The notes: a model not told the origin generated them from the sequence alone. Counted from the stretch's first letter, positions 25,551 through 35,516 are shown. The stretch: DNA of 45,378 nt from Streptomyces sp. NRRL F-6492 (GCF_001280125.1 NZ_LGEG01000260.1:1-45378), one strand, 5' to 3'. Numbers and translations are program-made.

Positions 25551-26618
25551 CTACCTCACGACGCCCTCGGCCGCTCCGGTGGCGGTGCCCTTCGTCGCGG
25601 CGGCGGGAACGGGCAGATCGGCCCTGAGCGCCTTCCAGACCTGCCCGGACTGCTGCTCCAGGGGGACGACGCGGTTGGGGTCGATCCGGTCGTACGCGAC
25701 GGGCAGGGTGACCATGTGGACGTTCTGGGCGCCGATGCCGGAGAGGCCCTTGGCGAAGCCCGCCAGTTCCTGGACCGAGTCGAGTTCGGAGTCGGGGGTG
25801 ATGGCCTTGGTGGCGGCGTCGGCGAGGCCGAGGAGCCTGCTCGGGTTCGTCAGGACGCCGACGTCCTTGACCTGCTCGACGAAGGCCTTCATGAAGGCCT
25901 GCTGGAGCTGGATGCGGCCGAGGTCGCTGCCGTCGCCGACGCTCTTGCGGGTGCGGACGAGGCCGAGGGACTGCTCGCCGTCGAGGGTGTGGGGGCCCGG
26001 TGCGAGGTCGAGGTGGCTCTTGTCGTCCCTGATGCGCTCGGTGGTGGTGATCTCGACGCCGCCGAGCTCGTCGATGAGCTTCTTGAAGCCGGTGAAGTCG
26101 ACCTCGACGTAGTGGTCCATGCGGATGCCGGACATCGCCTCGACGGTCTTCACGGCGCAGGCGGGGCCGCCGACCTCGTACGCCGTGTTGAACATGGCGC
26201 GGCGCCGGCCGGGGACGTCGGTGCCGTGCGCGTCGGTGCAGTCCGGCCGCTCTATGAGGGTGTCGCGGGGTATGGAGACGACGCTCGCCCGCTTGTGGCC
26301 CTCGTGGACGTGGACGACCATCGCGGTGTCGGAGCGGGCGCCGCCCTCGTCCTTGCCGTAGGCGTCGTTGTCGCCGGAGCGCGAGTCGGAGCCGAGGACG
26401 AGGATGTCCAGGGAGCCGTCGTCGACGTCGACGGGGCGCTGGGGGCCGAGCTGGGCGTTGATGTCGACGCTCTCGATGTTGGCGTCGAGCTTCTGGTAGT
26501 AGGCGTAGGCGAGCCCGGCGCCGCCGAGGACGAGGACCGCGAGGATCCCCGTGACGAGGATCGGTGCCCTGCGGCGCCGGCCGCCGTCCGTACGGCCGCT
26601 GTTCGTCTTCTCGGTCAT
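25551..26618 (-). CDS. LytR-CpsA-Psr (LCP) family cell-wall polymer ligase
   Basis: 355 residues. A basic cytoplasmic N-terminus, one membrane helix (about 18-40, APILVTGILAVLVLGGAGLAYAYY), and an extracellular LCP domain. Signature blocks: DILVLGSDSRSGDN, GARSDTAMVVHVHEGHKRAS, VVSIPRDTLIERP, MFNTAYEVGGP, HYVEVDFTGFKKLIDELGGV, and LGLVRTRKSVGDGSDLGRIQ. The Arg/Asp residues that bind polyprenyl pyrophosphate are present. LCP enzymes transfer teichoic-acid-like or glycan polymers from lipid carrier to peptidoglycan. The conserved pair Cys127/Cys154 (PDCTD, PACAV) could form a disulphide. ATG 26618 has only a weak GGGG upstream. Confidence 0.93.
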   Translation of the reverse strand: MTEKTNSGRTDGGRRRRAPILVTGILAVLVLGGAGLAYAYYQKLDANIESVDINAQLGPQRPVDVDDGSLDILVLGSDSRSGDNDAYGKDEGGARSDTAMVVHVHEGHKRASVVSIPRDTLIERPDCTDAHGTDVPGRRRAMFNTAYEVGGPACAVKTVEAMSGIRMDHYVEVDFTGFKKLIDELGGVEITTTERIRDDKSHLDLAPGPHTLDGEQSLGLVRTRKSVGDGSDLGRIQLQQAFMKAFVEQVKDVGVLTNPSRLLGLADAATKAITPDSELDSVQELAGFAKGLSGIGAQNVHMVTLPVAYDRIDPNRVVPLEQQSGQVWKALRADLPVPAAATKGTATGAAEGVVR

Positions 26619-26731
26619 CGCCCCAACCCCCGGCCTTCGGCCCTAGATTCACCTCCTGTGACGGCGGGGCGACCGAAAGGGTTGCACGCGGAATCCGCCG
26701 GGTTCGGGCGTCCGGGCGGGGAGAAACACCG

Positions 26732-26757
26732 CGCCCACCGTGCGGACACGGTGGGCG
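26732..26757 (-). terminator. terminator behind rho
   Basis: A perfect 11-bp stem CGCCCACCGTG/CACGGTGGGCG with loop CGGA, about 80 bases after the rho stop. The gap 26619-26834 otherwise holds the LCP promoter. Confidence 0.7.
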
Positions 26758-26834
26758 TGGTGGTCGGCGCAGCTCACGGCGGGGGCGCGGGCCGGAGCCC
26801 GGTCCGCCGTGTGACGTGGATCTCGTGGACCGCG

Positions 26835-28919
26835 TCAGTCGTTGTTGTTCGCTCCGGGGGTGGTCTTCTGGATCTGGAGGAGGAACTCGCCGTTCGACTT
26901 CGTCTGCTTCATCTTGTCGAGGAGCAGTTCGATCGCCTGCTGCTGGTCGAGCGCGTGCAGCACGCGGCGGAGCTTCCAGGTGACGGCGAGCTCGTCGCTG
27001 CCGAGGAGGATCTCCTCCTTGCGCGTGCCCGAGGCGTCGACGTCGACGGCCGGGAAGATGCGCTTGTCGGCGAGCTTCCGGTCGAGCTTGAGCTCCATGT
27101 TGCCGGTGCCCTTGAACTCCTCGAAGATCACCTCGTCCATGCGCGAGCCGGTGTCGACGAGCGCGGTGGCCAGGATGGTCAGCGAGCCGCCGTCCTCGAT
27201 GTTGCGCGCGGCGCCGAAGAAGCGCTTCGGCGGGTAGAGCGCGGTCGAGTCGACACCACCGGACAGGATGCGGCCGGAGGCCGGGGCGGCGAGGTTGTAC
27301 GCGCGGCCCAGGCGGGTGATCGAGTCGAGCAGGACGACCACGTCGTGACCCAGCTCCACGAGGCGCTTGGCGCGCTCGATGGCCAGCTCGGCGACGGTGG
27401 TGTGGTCCTCGGCCGGACGGTCGAAGGTCGAGGAGATGACCTCGCCCTTGACCGACCGCTGCATGTCGGTGACCTCTTCCGGACGCTCGTCGACCAGGAC
27501 GACCATCAGGTGGCACTCGGGGTTGTTGACCGTGATCGCGTTGGCGATGGCCTGCATGATCATGGTCTTGCCGGTCTTCGGCGGGGCCACGATCAGACCG
27601 CGCTGGCCCTTGCCGATCGGTGCGACGAGGTCGATGATCCGCGTGGTCAGCACGCCCGGGTCGGTCTCCAGGCGGAGCCGGTCCTGCGGGTAGAGCGGGG
27701 TCAGCTTGTTGAACTCCGGGCGGCCGCGGCCGGAGTCGGCGGCCATGCCGTTCGCGGAGTCCAGGCGGACCAGCGCGTTGAACTTCTCGCGGCGCTCGCC
27801 CTCCTTCGGCTGGCGCACGGCACCGGTGACGTGGTCGCCCTTGCGCAGGCCGTTCTTGCGGACCTGGGCGAGGGAGACGTACACGTCGTTCGGACCGGGC
27901 AGGTAACCGGAGGTCCGGATGAACGCGTAGTTGTCGAGGATGTCGAGGATGCCCGCGACGGGGATCAGGACGTCGTCGTCCGCGACCTGCGGCTCGCCGG
28001 CCTGGAAGTCGTCGCGGCCACGGCGCCCGCGGCGGTCGCGGTAGCGGCCGCGACGGCCCCGGCGGCCGCCGGCCTCGTCGTCGTAGTCGTCCTGCGGACC
28101 GGCCTGCTGGCCGCCCTGCTGACCCTGGCCGCCGCCCTGACCCTGCCCCTGGCCCTGGCCCTGGCGCTCCTTGCGCTGGCCGCCCTGGCCGCCGCCCTGC
28201 TGGTCGTCGCCCTTGCGGTCGCGCTGGCGGTCACGGCGGTCGCGCTGGCGGTCACCGCGCTCGCCGCGGTCCCGGCGGCCGCGGCCCTCGGCGCCCTCGG
28301 CGCCGTCGGTGCGGGTGTCGGTCTGCGTCTCGGCCCTGACCTCGCGGGTCTCGGTACGGGCTTCCGTACGGGCCTCGGTCTTGACGGCCTGGGCGCTCTC
28401 GGCCCCGCCCTCCGGCGAACCGGCGGGGGCGGTGGCCCGGCGGCGGCGGCGCTCGCCGGCCGGCTGCTCGTCGCCGGCGCCCTGCTCCGACGGAGTCTTG
28501 GGCGAGGGCTGGCCCGGGATGTCGATCTGCTGCTGGGCGGCCTTCTCGGCCTTCTCCGCCTTGGGGGCGGGGGCCTCGGCGGCCGGCTCGGCGGCGGTCT
28601 CGCCCGTACGGGCCTTGGAGGTGGCGCGGCGCTTCGGCTTGGTGTCGGCGGCGTCGGCGGTCTTGGCGGGGGCGGCGGAGCCGCCTCCGGCCTGCGCCTC
28701 CTTGATGACCTCGATCAGCTGGCTCTTGCGCATCCGCGCGGTGCCCCTGATGCCGAGGCCGGACGCGACCTGCTGCAGCTCGGCCAGGACCATGCCCTCG
28801 AGGCCGGTGCCGGAGCGGCGGCGCCGTGCGGTGCCGCCGGTGGCAGCACCTGCGGCGGGCGCGGCGTTGTCGACACTGCTGTCGGCAGTCACGCCCATCA
28901 GATCGGTGGTGTCGCTCAC
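26835..28919 (-). CDS. rho: transcription termination factor Rho with actinobacterial disordered insertion
   Basis: 694 residues, against about 420 in E. coli. The N-terminal Rho_N helical domain ([33 protein letters not shown]) is followed by about 250 low-complexity residues rich in Ala/Glu/Lys, then Arg/Asp ([20 protein letters not shown]) and Gln/Gly ([17 protein letters not shown]). The RNA-binding cold-shock-like domain begins at [18 protein letters not shown]. The helicase core has Walker [10 protein letters not shown] and Walker [17 protein letters not shown], with R-loop [23 protein letters not shown] 28919 has GGAAGGA upstream and gives MSDTTDLMG. Confidence 0.96.
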   Translation of the reverse strand: MSDTTDLMGVTADSSVDNAAPAAGAATGGTARRRRSGTGLEGMVLAELQQVASGLGIRGTARMRKSQLIEVIKEAQAGGGSAAPAKTADAADTKPKRRATSKARTGETAAEPAAEAPAPKAEKAEKAAQQQIDIPGQPSPKTPSEQGAGDEQPAGERRRRRATAPAGSPEGGAESAQAVKTEARTEARTETREVRAETQTDTRTDGAEGAEGRGRRDRGERGDRQRDRRDRQRDRKGDDQQGGGQGGQRKERQGQGQGQGQGGGQGQQGGQQAGPQDDYDDEAGGRRGRRGRYRDRRGRRGRDDFQAGEPQVADDDVLIPVAGILDILDNYAFIRTSGYLPGPNDVYVSLAQVRKNGLRKGDHVTGAVRQPKEGERREKFNALVRLDSANGMAADSGRGRPEFNKLTPLYPQDRLRLETDPGVLTTRIIDLVAPIGKGQRGLIVAPPKTGKTMIMQAIANAITVNNPECHLMVVLVDERPEEVTDMQRSVKGEVISSTFDRPAEDHTTVAELAIERAKRLVELGHDVVVLLDSITRLGRAYNLAAPASGRILSGGVDSTALYPPKRFFGAARNIEDGGSLTILATALVDTGSRMDEVIFEEFKGTGNMELKLDRKLADKRIFPAVDVDASGTRKEEILLGSDELAVTWKLRRVLHALDQQQAIELLLDKMKQTKSNGEFLLQIQKTTPGANNND

Positions 28920-29246
28920 GAAGGGTCCTTCCCTGGAGCGGACGTCGGCCATCTGGCTCGGCGACCGGTTGTGCTGTCCGGCAGGGTCCTGGTGTGTGGA
29001 CCGAGTCCGGGGCGGTGGTCCCGCCGGGTGCGGCGGAAGAGAGGAAACGTGCTGTGGGTCCGGCCCGAGGCCCCCTGCTCGGCCCTCACGAGAGAAGAGC
29101 GAGGGGTGTCGTGCCGGTTCCGGAGCGTGCTCGAAACTGCTCAGGCGGGCTGCTCAGGCAGTTGGGGAGGCTCCCGGAAGAATGGGTGGTCCCTGAGGGG
29201 ACACTCCGCACCGCTCCACAAGGAGGTCGGGTGCAGACTTGAGATT
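28920..29246 (-). promoter_or_regulatory. long untranslated rho leader
   Basis: About 320 bases between the likely promoter and the rho start without a supported gene. It contains a repeated CTGAGCAG (two copies 15 bases apart) and C-rich, G-poor patches. Rho mRNA leaders are sites of autogenous attenuation in other bacteria, so this is a candidate control region. Confidence 0.5.
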
Positions 29247-29273
29247 AACACTACCGGCTCCAACAAACATTCC
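29247..29273 (-). promoter_or_regulatory. sigma-R-like promoter upstream of rho
   Basis: Minus strand GGGAAT, 19 bases, GTT, one base longer than the optimal spacer, in an unusually AT-rich island. A TAATCT just after it could be a housekeeping -10, but no good -35 is at the right distance. Confidence 0.5.
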
Positions 29274-29333
29274 CCCTCTCCCTCACCGGCAATCTCCCGA
29301 CCGGGACGCCGCCCGGCGCCCCGGCCCCGTCAC

Positions 29334-30251
29334 CTAGGGCGCCAGCGGCAGGACGCTCGCGCCGGGGGCGTCGAGGTCGAGCCGGTTCGCGGCCCATCCG
29401 TCGCCCGCGAGCAGGGCGACCTTGTCGGCGGTCCCCCGCTCCGCGAGGGCGAGCACCGTGGGGCCCGCGCCGGAGATGACCGCGGGGACGCCGTCCGCCC
29501 GCAGCCGGTTGACCAGGGCGACGCTCTCGGGCATCGCGGGGGCGCGGTACTCCTGGTGCAGCCGGTCCTCGGTGGCCGCGAGCAGCAGCTCGGGGCGGCG
29601 GGTCAGGGCCTCGACGAGGAGGGCGGCGCGGCCCGCGTTGGCGGCGGCGTCCACGTGCGGGACGGTGCGCGGCAGGAGGCCGCGCGCGGTCTCGGTCAGT
29701 ACGGGCTTCCCGGGGACGAAAACCACCGGAACGATGGAATCGGAGGGGTCCATCCTGATCGCCCGCGCGGCGCCGGACTCGCTCCAGGCGAGCGTGAATC
29801 CGCCGAGGAGACAGGCGGCGACGTTGTCGGGGTGGCCCTCGATCTCGGTGGCCAGCTCCAGGAGGGCGGCCTCGTCGAGCCGGGTGTCGCCGCCTATGGT
29901 CACGGCGCGGGCGGCGACGATGCCGGCGCAGATGGCGGCGGAGGAGGAGCCGAGACCGCGGCCGTGCGGGATGCGGTTGGCGCAGACGACCTCCAGGCCG
30001 CGCGGCTGTCCGCCGAGCAGGTCGAAGGCCGTGCGCAGGGAGCGTACGAGCAGGTGGCTCTCGTCGCGCGGGAGCGTCTCGGCGCCCTCTCCGGCGATGT
30101 CGACGTGCAGCCCGGAGTCGGCGACCCGGACGACCACGTCGTCGTAGAGCCCCAGCGACAGGCCGAAGGCGTCGAAGCCCGGGCCGAGATTGGCGCTGGT
30201 GGCGGGGACGCGCACTCGTACGGCGGCGGCGCGGAACGCTGGACCGGCCAT
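29334..30251 (-). CDS. thrB: homoserine kinase
   Basis: 305 residues of the GHMP kinase family; it phosphorylates homoserine in threonine synthesis. The substrate motif RVPATSANLGPGFDAFGLSL lies at about 14-33; the ATP-binding Gly/Ser loop is RIPHGRGLGSSSAAICAG; the third motif is VISGAGPTVLALAE. The frame is open to 30464, but the ATG at 30251 starts at the conserved region and has AAGGAGAG about 12 bases upstream, a long spacing. It follows thrC with a 326-base gap, unlike the tight hom-thrC pair, so it has its own promoter. Confidence 0.95.
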   Translation of the reverse strand: MAGPAFRAAAVRVRVPATSANLGPGFDAFGLSLGLYDDVVVRVADSGLHVDIAGEGAETLPRDESHLLVRSLRTAFDLLGGQPRGLEVVCANRIPHGRGLGSSSAAICAGIVAARAVTIGGDTRLDEAALLELATEIEGHPDNVAACLLGGFTLAWSESGAARAIRMDPSDSIVPVVFVPGKPVLTETARGLLPRTVPHVDAAANAGRAALLVEALTRRPELLLAATEDRLHQEYRAPAMPESVALVNRLRADGVPAVISGAGPTVLALAERGTADKVALLAGDGWAANRLDLDAPGASVLPLAP

Positions 30252-30513
30252 CGCTCGTTGACTCTCCTTGATTGCGACAACGGGTGTTTCAACGGGTATT
30301 TCAAGAGAAGTACACCGGGACCCGGCGGGCCGTTTCGGCCACGGGGGCGACAACGGCAACGACACCGCGCATATGCGTCGGGGCGGGTCGGTACAGCCTA
30401 TCGAAGGAAGGTTCTGTGGCGACATAGGGCGCACAGGAGGCGCACGATGCGTGTCGCGGGCCAACCTGTGCCCCTCTGGGCGTTCCTGATCCGGTTTCGA
30501 TCAGTGGTCCTCC
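30252..30513 (-). other. thrB promoter region
   Basis: No supported gene. On the minus strand a candidate -10 TAGGCT lies near 30397-30402. The plus strand has a small open frame from ATG 30447 with a good AGGAGG, but it runs through the terminator into thrC antisense and lacks codon bias, so I leave it out. Confidence 0.4.
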
Positions 30514-30567
30514 CCGTACAGGGGACGGTTCGGCGGGGACCGCGTCCCCCGCCCGTCCCCCGTACGG
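30514..30567 (-). terminator. large nested hairpin behind thrC
   Basis: Outer arms CCGTACAGGGGACGG and CCGTCCCCCGTACGG pair almost perfectly; an inner GGCGGGG/CCCCGCC stem fits inside. It lies eleven bases after the thrC stop and ends the hom-thrC transcript. Confidence 0.8.
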
Positions 30568-30577
30568 AGGAGAAGGA

Positions 30578-31648
30578 TCAGGCCAGGCCGAGGCGCTCGG
30601 CGGCGGCGACGGCGTCGACCGGGACGGTGACGGGCTGCGGCGCGCCGGCGACGGCCCAGTCGGGGTCCTTGAGGCCGTTGCCGGTGACGGTGCAGACGAT
30701 CCGCTGGCCGGGGTCGACCTTGCCCTGCTCGGCGGCCTTCAGCAGACCGGCGACCGAGGCGGCCGAGGCGGGCTCGACGAAGACGCCCTCCTGTGCGGCC
30801 AACAGGCGGTAGGCGCGCAGGATCTCACGGTCCGTCACCTCGTCGATGAAGCCGCCCGACTCGTCGCGCGCGGCGATCGCGTAGTCCCACGAGGCCGGGT
30901 TGCCGATGCGGATCGCGGTGGCGATCGTCGACGGGTCCTTGACGACCTCGCCGCGTACGAGCGGGGCGGAGCCGGAGGCCTGGAAGCCCCACATGCGCGG
31001 GCGGCGGGTGGCGAGGCCGTCCTCGGCGTACTCGCGGTACCCCTTCCAGTACGCGGTGATGTTGCCCGCGTTGCCGACCGGGAGGACGTGGATGTCGGGG
31101 GCGTCGCCCAGCATGTCCACGATCTCGAACGCGGCGGTCTTCTGGCCCTCGATGCGGACCGGGTTGACCGAATTGACCAGCGCCACCGGGTAGTTGTCGG
31201 AGAGGCGGCGGGCCAGGGTGAGGCAGTCGTCGAAGTTGCCGTCGACCTGGAGGATCTTCGCGCCGTGCACGAGGGCCTGGCCCATCTTGCCGAGCGCGAT
31301 CTTGCCCTGGGGCACGAGGACGGCGGACACCATGCCGGCGCGGACCGCGTAGGCGGCGGCGGAGGCGGAGGTGTTGCCGGTGGAGGCGCAGATGACGGCC
31401 TGCGCGCCCTCCTCCTTGGCCCGGGTGATGGCCATGGTCATGCCCCGGTCCTTGAAGGAGCCGGTGGGGTTGGCGCCCTCGACCTTGAGGTGCACCTCGC
31501 AGCCCGTGCGCTCGGAGAGGACCTGAGCCGGAACGAGCGGCGTACCGCCCTCACGGAGCGTGACGACCGGCGTCGTGTCCGTGACCGGAAGGCGGTCCCG
31601 GTACTCCTCGATGATGCCGCGCCACTGGTGGGTGCCCTTGCTGGTCAT
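30578..31648 (-). CDS. thrC: threonine synthase
   Basis: 356 residues. PLP-dependent conversion of O-phosphohomoserine to threonine. The PLP lysine is K66 in [20 protein letters not shown]; other blocks are [36 protein letters not shown] and [14 protein letters not shown]. Length fits the short bacterial class. It starts six bases after the hom stop, so hom and thrC form an operon. Confidence 0.97.
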   Translation of the reverse strand: MTSKGTHQWRGIIEEYRDRLPVTDTTPVVTLREGGTPLVPAQVLSERTGCEVHLKVEGANPTGSFKDRGMTMAITRAKEEGAQAVICASTGNTSASAAAYAVRAGMVSAVLVPQGKIALGKMGQALVHGAKILQVDGNFDDCLTLARRLSDNYPVALVNSVNPVRIEGQKTAAFEIVDMLGDAPDIHVLPVGNAGNITAYWKGYREYAEDGLATRRPRMWGFQASGSAPLVRGEVVKDPSTIATAIRIGNPASWDYAIAARDESGGFIDEVTDREILRAYRLLAAQEGVFVEPASAASVAGLLKAAEQGKVDPGQRIVCTVTGNGLKDPDWAVAGAPQPVTVPVDAVAAAERLGLA

Positions 31649-31654
31649 GGGTCC

Positions 31655-32956
31655 TTACTCCCCTTCAACACGCATGATGCTGGCGACACCGCGCACGGTG
31701 TCGAGCTTGCGCAGCGCCTCGACGGTCCCGGAGAGGGCGGCGTCGGGCGCGCGGTGGGTGACGACGACGAGGGACGCCTCGCCGCCTCCGTCCGGTCGGC
31801 CGTGCTGGCGCACGGTGTCGATCGAGACGCCGTGCTCGGCGAAGACCGTCGCGACCTGGGCGAGGACGCCCGGCTTGTCGGCCACGTCGAGACTGATGTG
31901 GTACCGCGTGACGACCTCGCCCATGGAGCTGACGGGCAGCTGGGTGTACGCGGACTCCCCGGGGCCGTTGGCCTCGTTGAGCTTGTTGCGGCACACGGCG
32001 ACGAGGTCGCCGAGCACGGCCGAGGCGGTCGGCGAGCCGCCGGCGCCGGGGCCGTAGAACATGAGCCGCCCGGCGGCCTCCGCCTCGACGAAGACCGCGT
32101 TGTACGCCTCGCGGACGGAGGCCAGCGGGTGGCTGAGCGGGATCATCGCGGGGTGCACGCGCGCGGTGACGGACCCGCCGTCGGCGGCCCGCTCGCAGAT
32201 GGCGAGCAGCTTGATGGTGCAGCCCATCTGCTTGGCGGAGGCGAAGTCGGCGGCGGTGACCTCGGTCATGCCCTCGCGGTAGACGTCGTCGAGGCGCACG
32301 CGCGTGTGGAAGGCGATCCCGGCGAGGATGGCGGCCTTGGCGGCGGCGTCGAAGCCCTCGACGTCGGCGGTCGGGTCGGCCTCGGCGTACCCGAGGGCGG
32401 TGGCCTCGTCGAGCGCCTCGGAGTAGCCGGCGCCGGAGGTGTCCATCTTGTCGAGGATGAAGTTCGTCGTGCCGTTGACGATGCCCATCACCCGGTTGAT
32501 CTTGTCGCCGGCGAGGGACTCGCGCAGCGGCCGGACGAGCGGGATGGCGCCGGCGACGGCGGCCTCGTAGTACAGGTCCTGCCCGTGCCGCGCGGCGGCC
32601 TCGTAGAGGGCCGCGCCGTCCTGGGCGAGCAGCGCCTTGTTGGCGGAGACGACGGAGGCGCCGTGCTCGAAGGCGGCGGTGATGAGGGTGCGGGCCGGCT
32701 CGACGCCGCCGATGACCTCGACGACGACGTCGATGTCCCCCCGTTTGACCAGGGCGGTGGCGTCGGTGGTGACCAGCTCCGGGGCGATGCCCTCGCGGAC
32801 CTTGTCGGGCCGGCGGACCGCCACGCCGGCGAGCTCGACCGGGGCGCCGATGCGCGCGGCGAGGTCGTCGGCGTGCGTCGTCATGATGCGCGCCACCTCT
32901 GAGCCGACCACTCCACAGCCCAGCAGCGCCACCTTCAGCGGACGCGTACGCATCAT
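31655..32956 (-). CDS. hom: homoserine dehydrogenase
   Basis: 433 residues. It reduces aspartate semialdehyde to homoserine. The N-terminal Rossmann motif is LLGCGVVGSEVARIM; the catalytic region includes VSANKALLAQDG, YYEAAVAGAIPLVRPLRESL and NGTTNFILDKM; a C-terminal ACT domain (YHISLDVADKPGVLAQVATV) is the usual site of threonine feedback inhibition. ATG 32956 is followed by a second ATG; GAGG lies upstream. It is the first gene of hom-thrC. Confidence 0.97.
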   Translation of the reverse strand: MMRTRPLKVALLGCGVVGSEVARIMTTHADDLAARIGAPVELAGVAVRRPDKVREGIAPELVTTDATALVKRGDIDVVVEVIGGVEPARTLITAAFEHGASVVSANKALLAQDGAALYEAAARHGQDLYYEAAVAGAIPLVRPLRESLAGDKINRVMGIVNGTTNFILDKMDTSGAGYSEALDEATALGYAEADPTADVEGFDAAAKAAILAGIAFHTRVRLDDVYREGMTEVTAADFASAKQMGCTIKLLAICERAADGGSVTARVHPAMIPLSHPLASVREAYNAVFVEAEAAGRLMFYGPGAGGSPTASAVLGDLVAVCRNKLNEANGPGESAYTQLPVSSMGEVVTRYHISLDVADKPGVLAQVATVFAEHGVSIDTVRQHGRPDGGGEASLVVVTHRAPDAALSGTVEALRKLDTVRGVASIMRVEGE

Positions 32957-33035
32957 CCGACCTCGTTTCTCGTACTACTTCGTATTTCTACGTTCGTGTC
33001 TCTACGGTCCCTACGGTGAGGACCAGTCTCACTCA

Positions 33036-33064
33036 CCGGACGGGGGTTTCCGCCCTTTGTCCGG
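33036..33064 (-). terminator. hairpin between lysA and hom
   Basis: CCGGAC and GTCCGG arms with further G/C pairing inside (GGG to CCC), 37 bases after the lysA stop. The remaining 32957-33035 carries the hom promoter and a run of CGTAG-like repeats. Confidence 0.55.
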
Positions 33065-33100
33065 ATCGTGAGACATCGATTCCATCACCCGACTATTTCA

Positions 33101-34492
33101 TCATCCGACGTCCAGACGCAGGAGATCTTCCTCCGTCTCGCGGCGGACGATGACGCGCGCCTCGCCGTCGCGGACGGCGACGACGGGCGGGCGGAGCGCG
33201 TGGTTGTAGTTGCTGGCCATGGAGCGGCAGTACGCGCCGGTGGCCGGGACGGCGAGGAGGTCGCCGGGGGCCAGGTCGGAGGGCAGGAAGGCGTCCCGCA
33301 CGACGATGTCGCCGCTCTCGCAGTGCTTGCCGACGACGCGGGAGAGCATCGGCTCGGCGTCGCTGGTCCGCGAGACGAGGCTGACGCTGTACTCGGCGTC
33401 GTACAGGGCGGTGCGGATGTTGTCCGACATGCCGCCGTCGACGCTCACGTACGTCCGCAGCCCGTCGAGGGGCTTGATCGTGCCGACCCGGTAGAGGGTG
33501 AAGGCGGTGGGCCCGACGATGGCCCGCCCGGGCTCGACGGAGATGCGGGGGGTCCGCAGCCCGGCGGCCTCGCACTCCCGCGTGACGATCTCGTTCAGCG
33601 CCTTGGCGATCTCGTGCGGCTCGCGCGGGTCGTCCTCGGAGGTGTACGCGATGCCGAGGCCGCCGCCGAGGTCGATCTCGGGCAGCTCGACGCCGTGCTC
33701 GTCGCGCACCTCGGTGAGGAGCTGGACGACGCGGCGGGCGGAGACCTCGAAGCCGGCCATGTCGAAGATCTGCGAGCCGATGTGCGAGTGGATGCCGACG
33801 AGTTCGAGCCCGTCGAGCTCGAGCGCCCGGCGCACGGCCTCGGCGGCCTGCCCGCCGGCGAGCGCGATGCCGAACTTCTGGTCCTCGTGGGCGGTGGCGA
33901 TGAACTCGTGGGTGTGGGCCTCGACGCCGACGGTCACCCGGATCTGCACGCGCTGCCGCTTGCCGAGGGACTGCGCGACGTGGGCGACGCGGACGATCTC
34001 CTGGAAGGAGTCGAGCACGATCCGCCCGACGCCGGCGCTCACCGCCTTCTCGATCTCCTCCTCGCTCTTGTTGTTGCCGTGGAAGGCGATGCGCTCGGCG
34101 GGCATGCCGGCGGAGAGGGCGGTGGTGAGCTCGCCGCCGGAGCACACGTCGAGGTTCAGCCCCTCCTCCTCCAGCCACCGCACGACGGCGCGGGAGAGGA
34201 AGGCCTTGCCGGCGTAGAAGACGTCGGCGTCCGGGCCGAAGGCCTCGGCCCAGGCGCGGCAGCGGGCGCGGAAGTCGTCCTCGTCGAGGAAGTAGGCGGG
34301 GGTCCCGAACTCCTCGGCGAGGTCGGTCACCTTGATCCCCCCGACGGTGGCGACCCCGTGCTCGTCCCGCCCGACGGTCCGGGACCACACCTTGGGGTCG
34401 AGGACGTTGAGGTCGGTGGGCGGGGCGGAGTAGTGGCCCTCGGGGAGGACGTCGGCGTGGCGGGGCCCTGCGGGGTGGGCGGAACGGCTCAT
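33101..34492 (-). CDS. lysA: diaminopimelate decarboxylase
   Basis: 463 residues. PLP-dependent decarboxylation of meso-diaminopimelate to lysine, the last step of lysine synthesis. PLP Lys96 lies in [17 protein letters not shown]; other motifs are [51 protein letters not shown] and the C-terminal [15 protein letters not shown] 60-residue N-terminal extension is common in Streptomyces. ATG 34492 is 16 bases after the nrtL stop, with a weak AAAGAG binding site; the frame is open further but runs into nrtL. Confidence 0.96.
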   Translation of the reverse strand: MSRSAHPAGPRHADVLPEGHYSAPPTDLNVLDPKVWSRTVGRDEHGVATVGGIKVTDLAEEFGTPAYFLDEDDFRARCRAWAEAFGPDADVFYAGKAFLSRAVVRWLEEEGLNLDVCSGGELTTALSAGMPAERIAFHGNNKSEEEIEKAVSAGVGRIVLDSFQEIVRVAHVAQSLGKRQRVQIRVTVGVEAHTHEFIATAHEDQKFGIALAGGQAAEAVRRALELDGLELVGIHSHIGSQIFDMAGFEVSARRVVQLLTEVRDEHGVELPEIDLGGGLGIAYTSEDDPREPHEIAKALNEIVTRECEAAGLRTPRISVEPGRAIVGPTAFTLYRVGTIKPLDGLRTYVSVDGGMSDNIRTALYDAEYSVSLVSRTSDAEPMLSRVVGKHCESGDIVVRDAFLPSDLAPGDLLAVPATGAYCRSMASNYNHALRPPVVAVRDGEARVIVRRETEEDLLRLDVG

Positions 34493-34508
34493 GTCTGCGT
34501 CTGCTCTT

Positions 34509-35504
34509 TCAGATCCGATCGGGTGCGCTGATGCCGAGCACGGAGAGGCCACCGGCGAGCACCGTCCCGGCGGCTTCGGCGAGCGCGAGCCGGGAACGGT
34601 GGGCGGCCGAGGGTTTCTCGTCGCCGAGCGGCAGCACGGTGTGCTGGAACACGAGCAAGGCGTCGGCGACGGCTTCGAGGTGCCGGGCGACCCGGTCGGG
34701 GGCGCGGTGGCGGGCGGCGGCGAGGAGCGCGGGGGGGTGGTCGCGGAGGGCGCCGAGGAGCGGGGCGGCTTCGTTGGGGTCCCCGGAGCCACCGGGGTCG
34801 CCGAGGTCCCCGGGTTCGGGGGAGAACCCGAGCTGCCGTGCGTTGACGAGCAGCCGGCGGGTGCGGGAGTACGCGTACCGGACGCGGAAGAGGGGGTTGC
34901 GCTCGTGCGGGACGAGGAGGGGGGCGGGGTCGAGGGGCCGGTCGTGGGGCGCGGCCCGCAGGAAGGCCCACCGGAGGACGTCGCTCCCGAAGGAGGGGTC
35001 GCACTCCCCGGGACGCACGTGGAGCCGCTCGCCGTACCGCCCGACCTCGACGTCGGCCCCCTGGGAGCGCAGCAGCCGGGCGAGGACCTCGGTCACGACG
35101 GCGTCGCGGGGCGCGGCCGTATCGGCGAGCGGGACGACGGTCCCGGCGAGCTCGGTGCCGTGCCCGTACGACGTCCCGGCGGCCAGGACCTCCCGTACGA
35201 GATCGGCGTCGGCGTCGGCGTCCGCGCGCAGGGTGAAGTTCAGGAACCCGGGCCCGGTGATGTCGACGGCCCGCAGCCCGGCGACGTCACGGAGCCGCTC
35301 CTCCAGGATCCCGGCGACGTCGAGGGCGGTGCGCCCGGCGGGCCGGGCGAGGGTGAGCGCGATGTTGCTGGCGTACTCCCCCACGCCCCCGGGCCGGGCC
35401 CGCTCGACCTTCGCCCGCGGGGGGACGTCGACCCGCAGAGCACCGTCGTCGACCGCGCGGCGTACGGCGCGCAGCACGGTGAGGGAGAGGTCCGCGGGGG
35501 TCAC
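34509..35504 (-). CDS. nrtL: NrtL, ArgS-related anticodon-binding-domain protein lacking the catalytic core
   Basis: 331 residues. The N-terminus matches the additional tRNA-binding domain of arginyl-tRNA synthetase ([40 protein letters not shown]). The Rossmann catalytic domain with HIGH and KMSK signatures is missing, replaced by about 60 residues. The C-terminal DALR-type helical domain is recognisable ([40 protein letters not shown]). It cannot charge tRNA itself; tRNA binding is inferred. It lies directly upstream of lysA in one transcript. [10 protein letters not shown] run is encoded by a 6-base repeat near 35204-35222. GTG 35504 has no ribosome binding site but a -10 box TAGGCT six bases away. 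Confidence 0.85.
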   Translation of the reverse strand: MTPADLSLTVLRAVRRAVDDGALRVDVPPRAKVERARPGGVGEYASNIALTLARPAGRTALDVAGILEERLRDVAGLRAVDITGPGFLNFTLRADADADADLVREVLAAGTSYGHGTELAGTVVPLADTAAPRDAVVTEVLARLLRSQGADVEVGRYGERLHVRPGECDPSFGSDVLRWAFLRAAPHDRPLDPAPLLVPHERNPLFRVRYAYSRTRRLLVNARQLGFSPEPGDLGDPGGSGDPNEAAPLLGALRDHPPALLAAARHRAPDRVARHLEAVADALLVFQHTVLPLGDEKPSAAHRSRLALAEAAGTVLAGGLSVLGISAPDRI

Positions 35505-35516
35505 GGGTCAAGCCTA
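35505..35516 (-). promoter_or_regulatory. -10 box of a probable leaderless nrtL-lysA transcript
   Basis: TAGGCT (35511-35516 on the minus strand), six bases, GTG 35504. No Shine-Dalgarno sequence. Confidence 0.55.

Noticed and set aside
23754..30812. A single 2352-codon plus-strand open frame
   Set aside because: It runs antisense through prmC, prfA, rpmE, LCP, rho and thrB; long open antisense frames are expected at this GC content and the product is low-complexity.
30447..30812. Possible plus-strand gene with AGGAGG and ATG between thrB and thrC
   Set aside because: Good ribosome binding site, but it reads through the thrC terminator hairpin and antisense into thrC, without codon bias; probably chance.
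32957..33100. Possible lysine or threonine riboswitch in the lysA-hom gap
   Set aside because: Too short and lacking the conserved lysine riboswitch core; a simple terminator hairpin plus promoter explains it.
34493..34792. N-terminal extension of lysA into nrtL
   Set aside because: The extension is Pro/Arg/Ser-rich and overlaps the well-supported DALR domain of nrtL; ATG 34492 gives the normal N-terminus.
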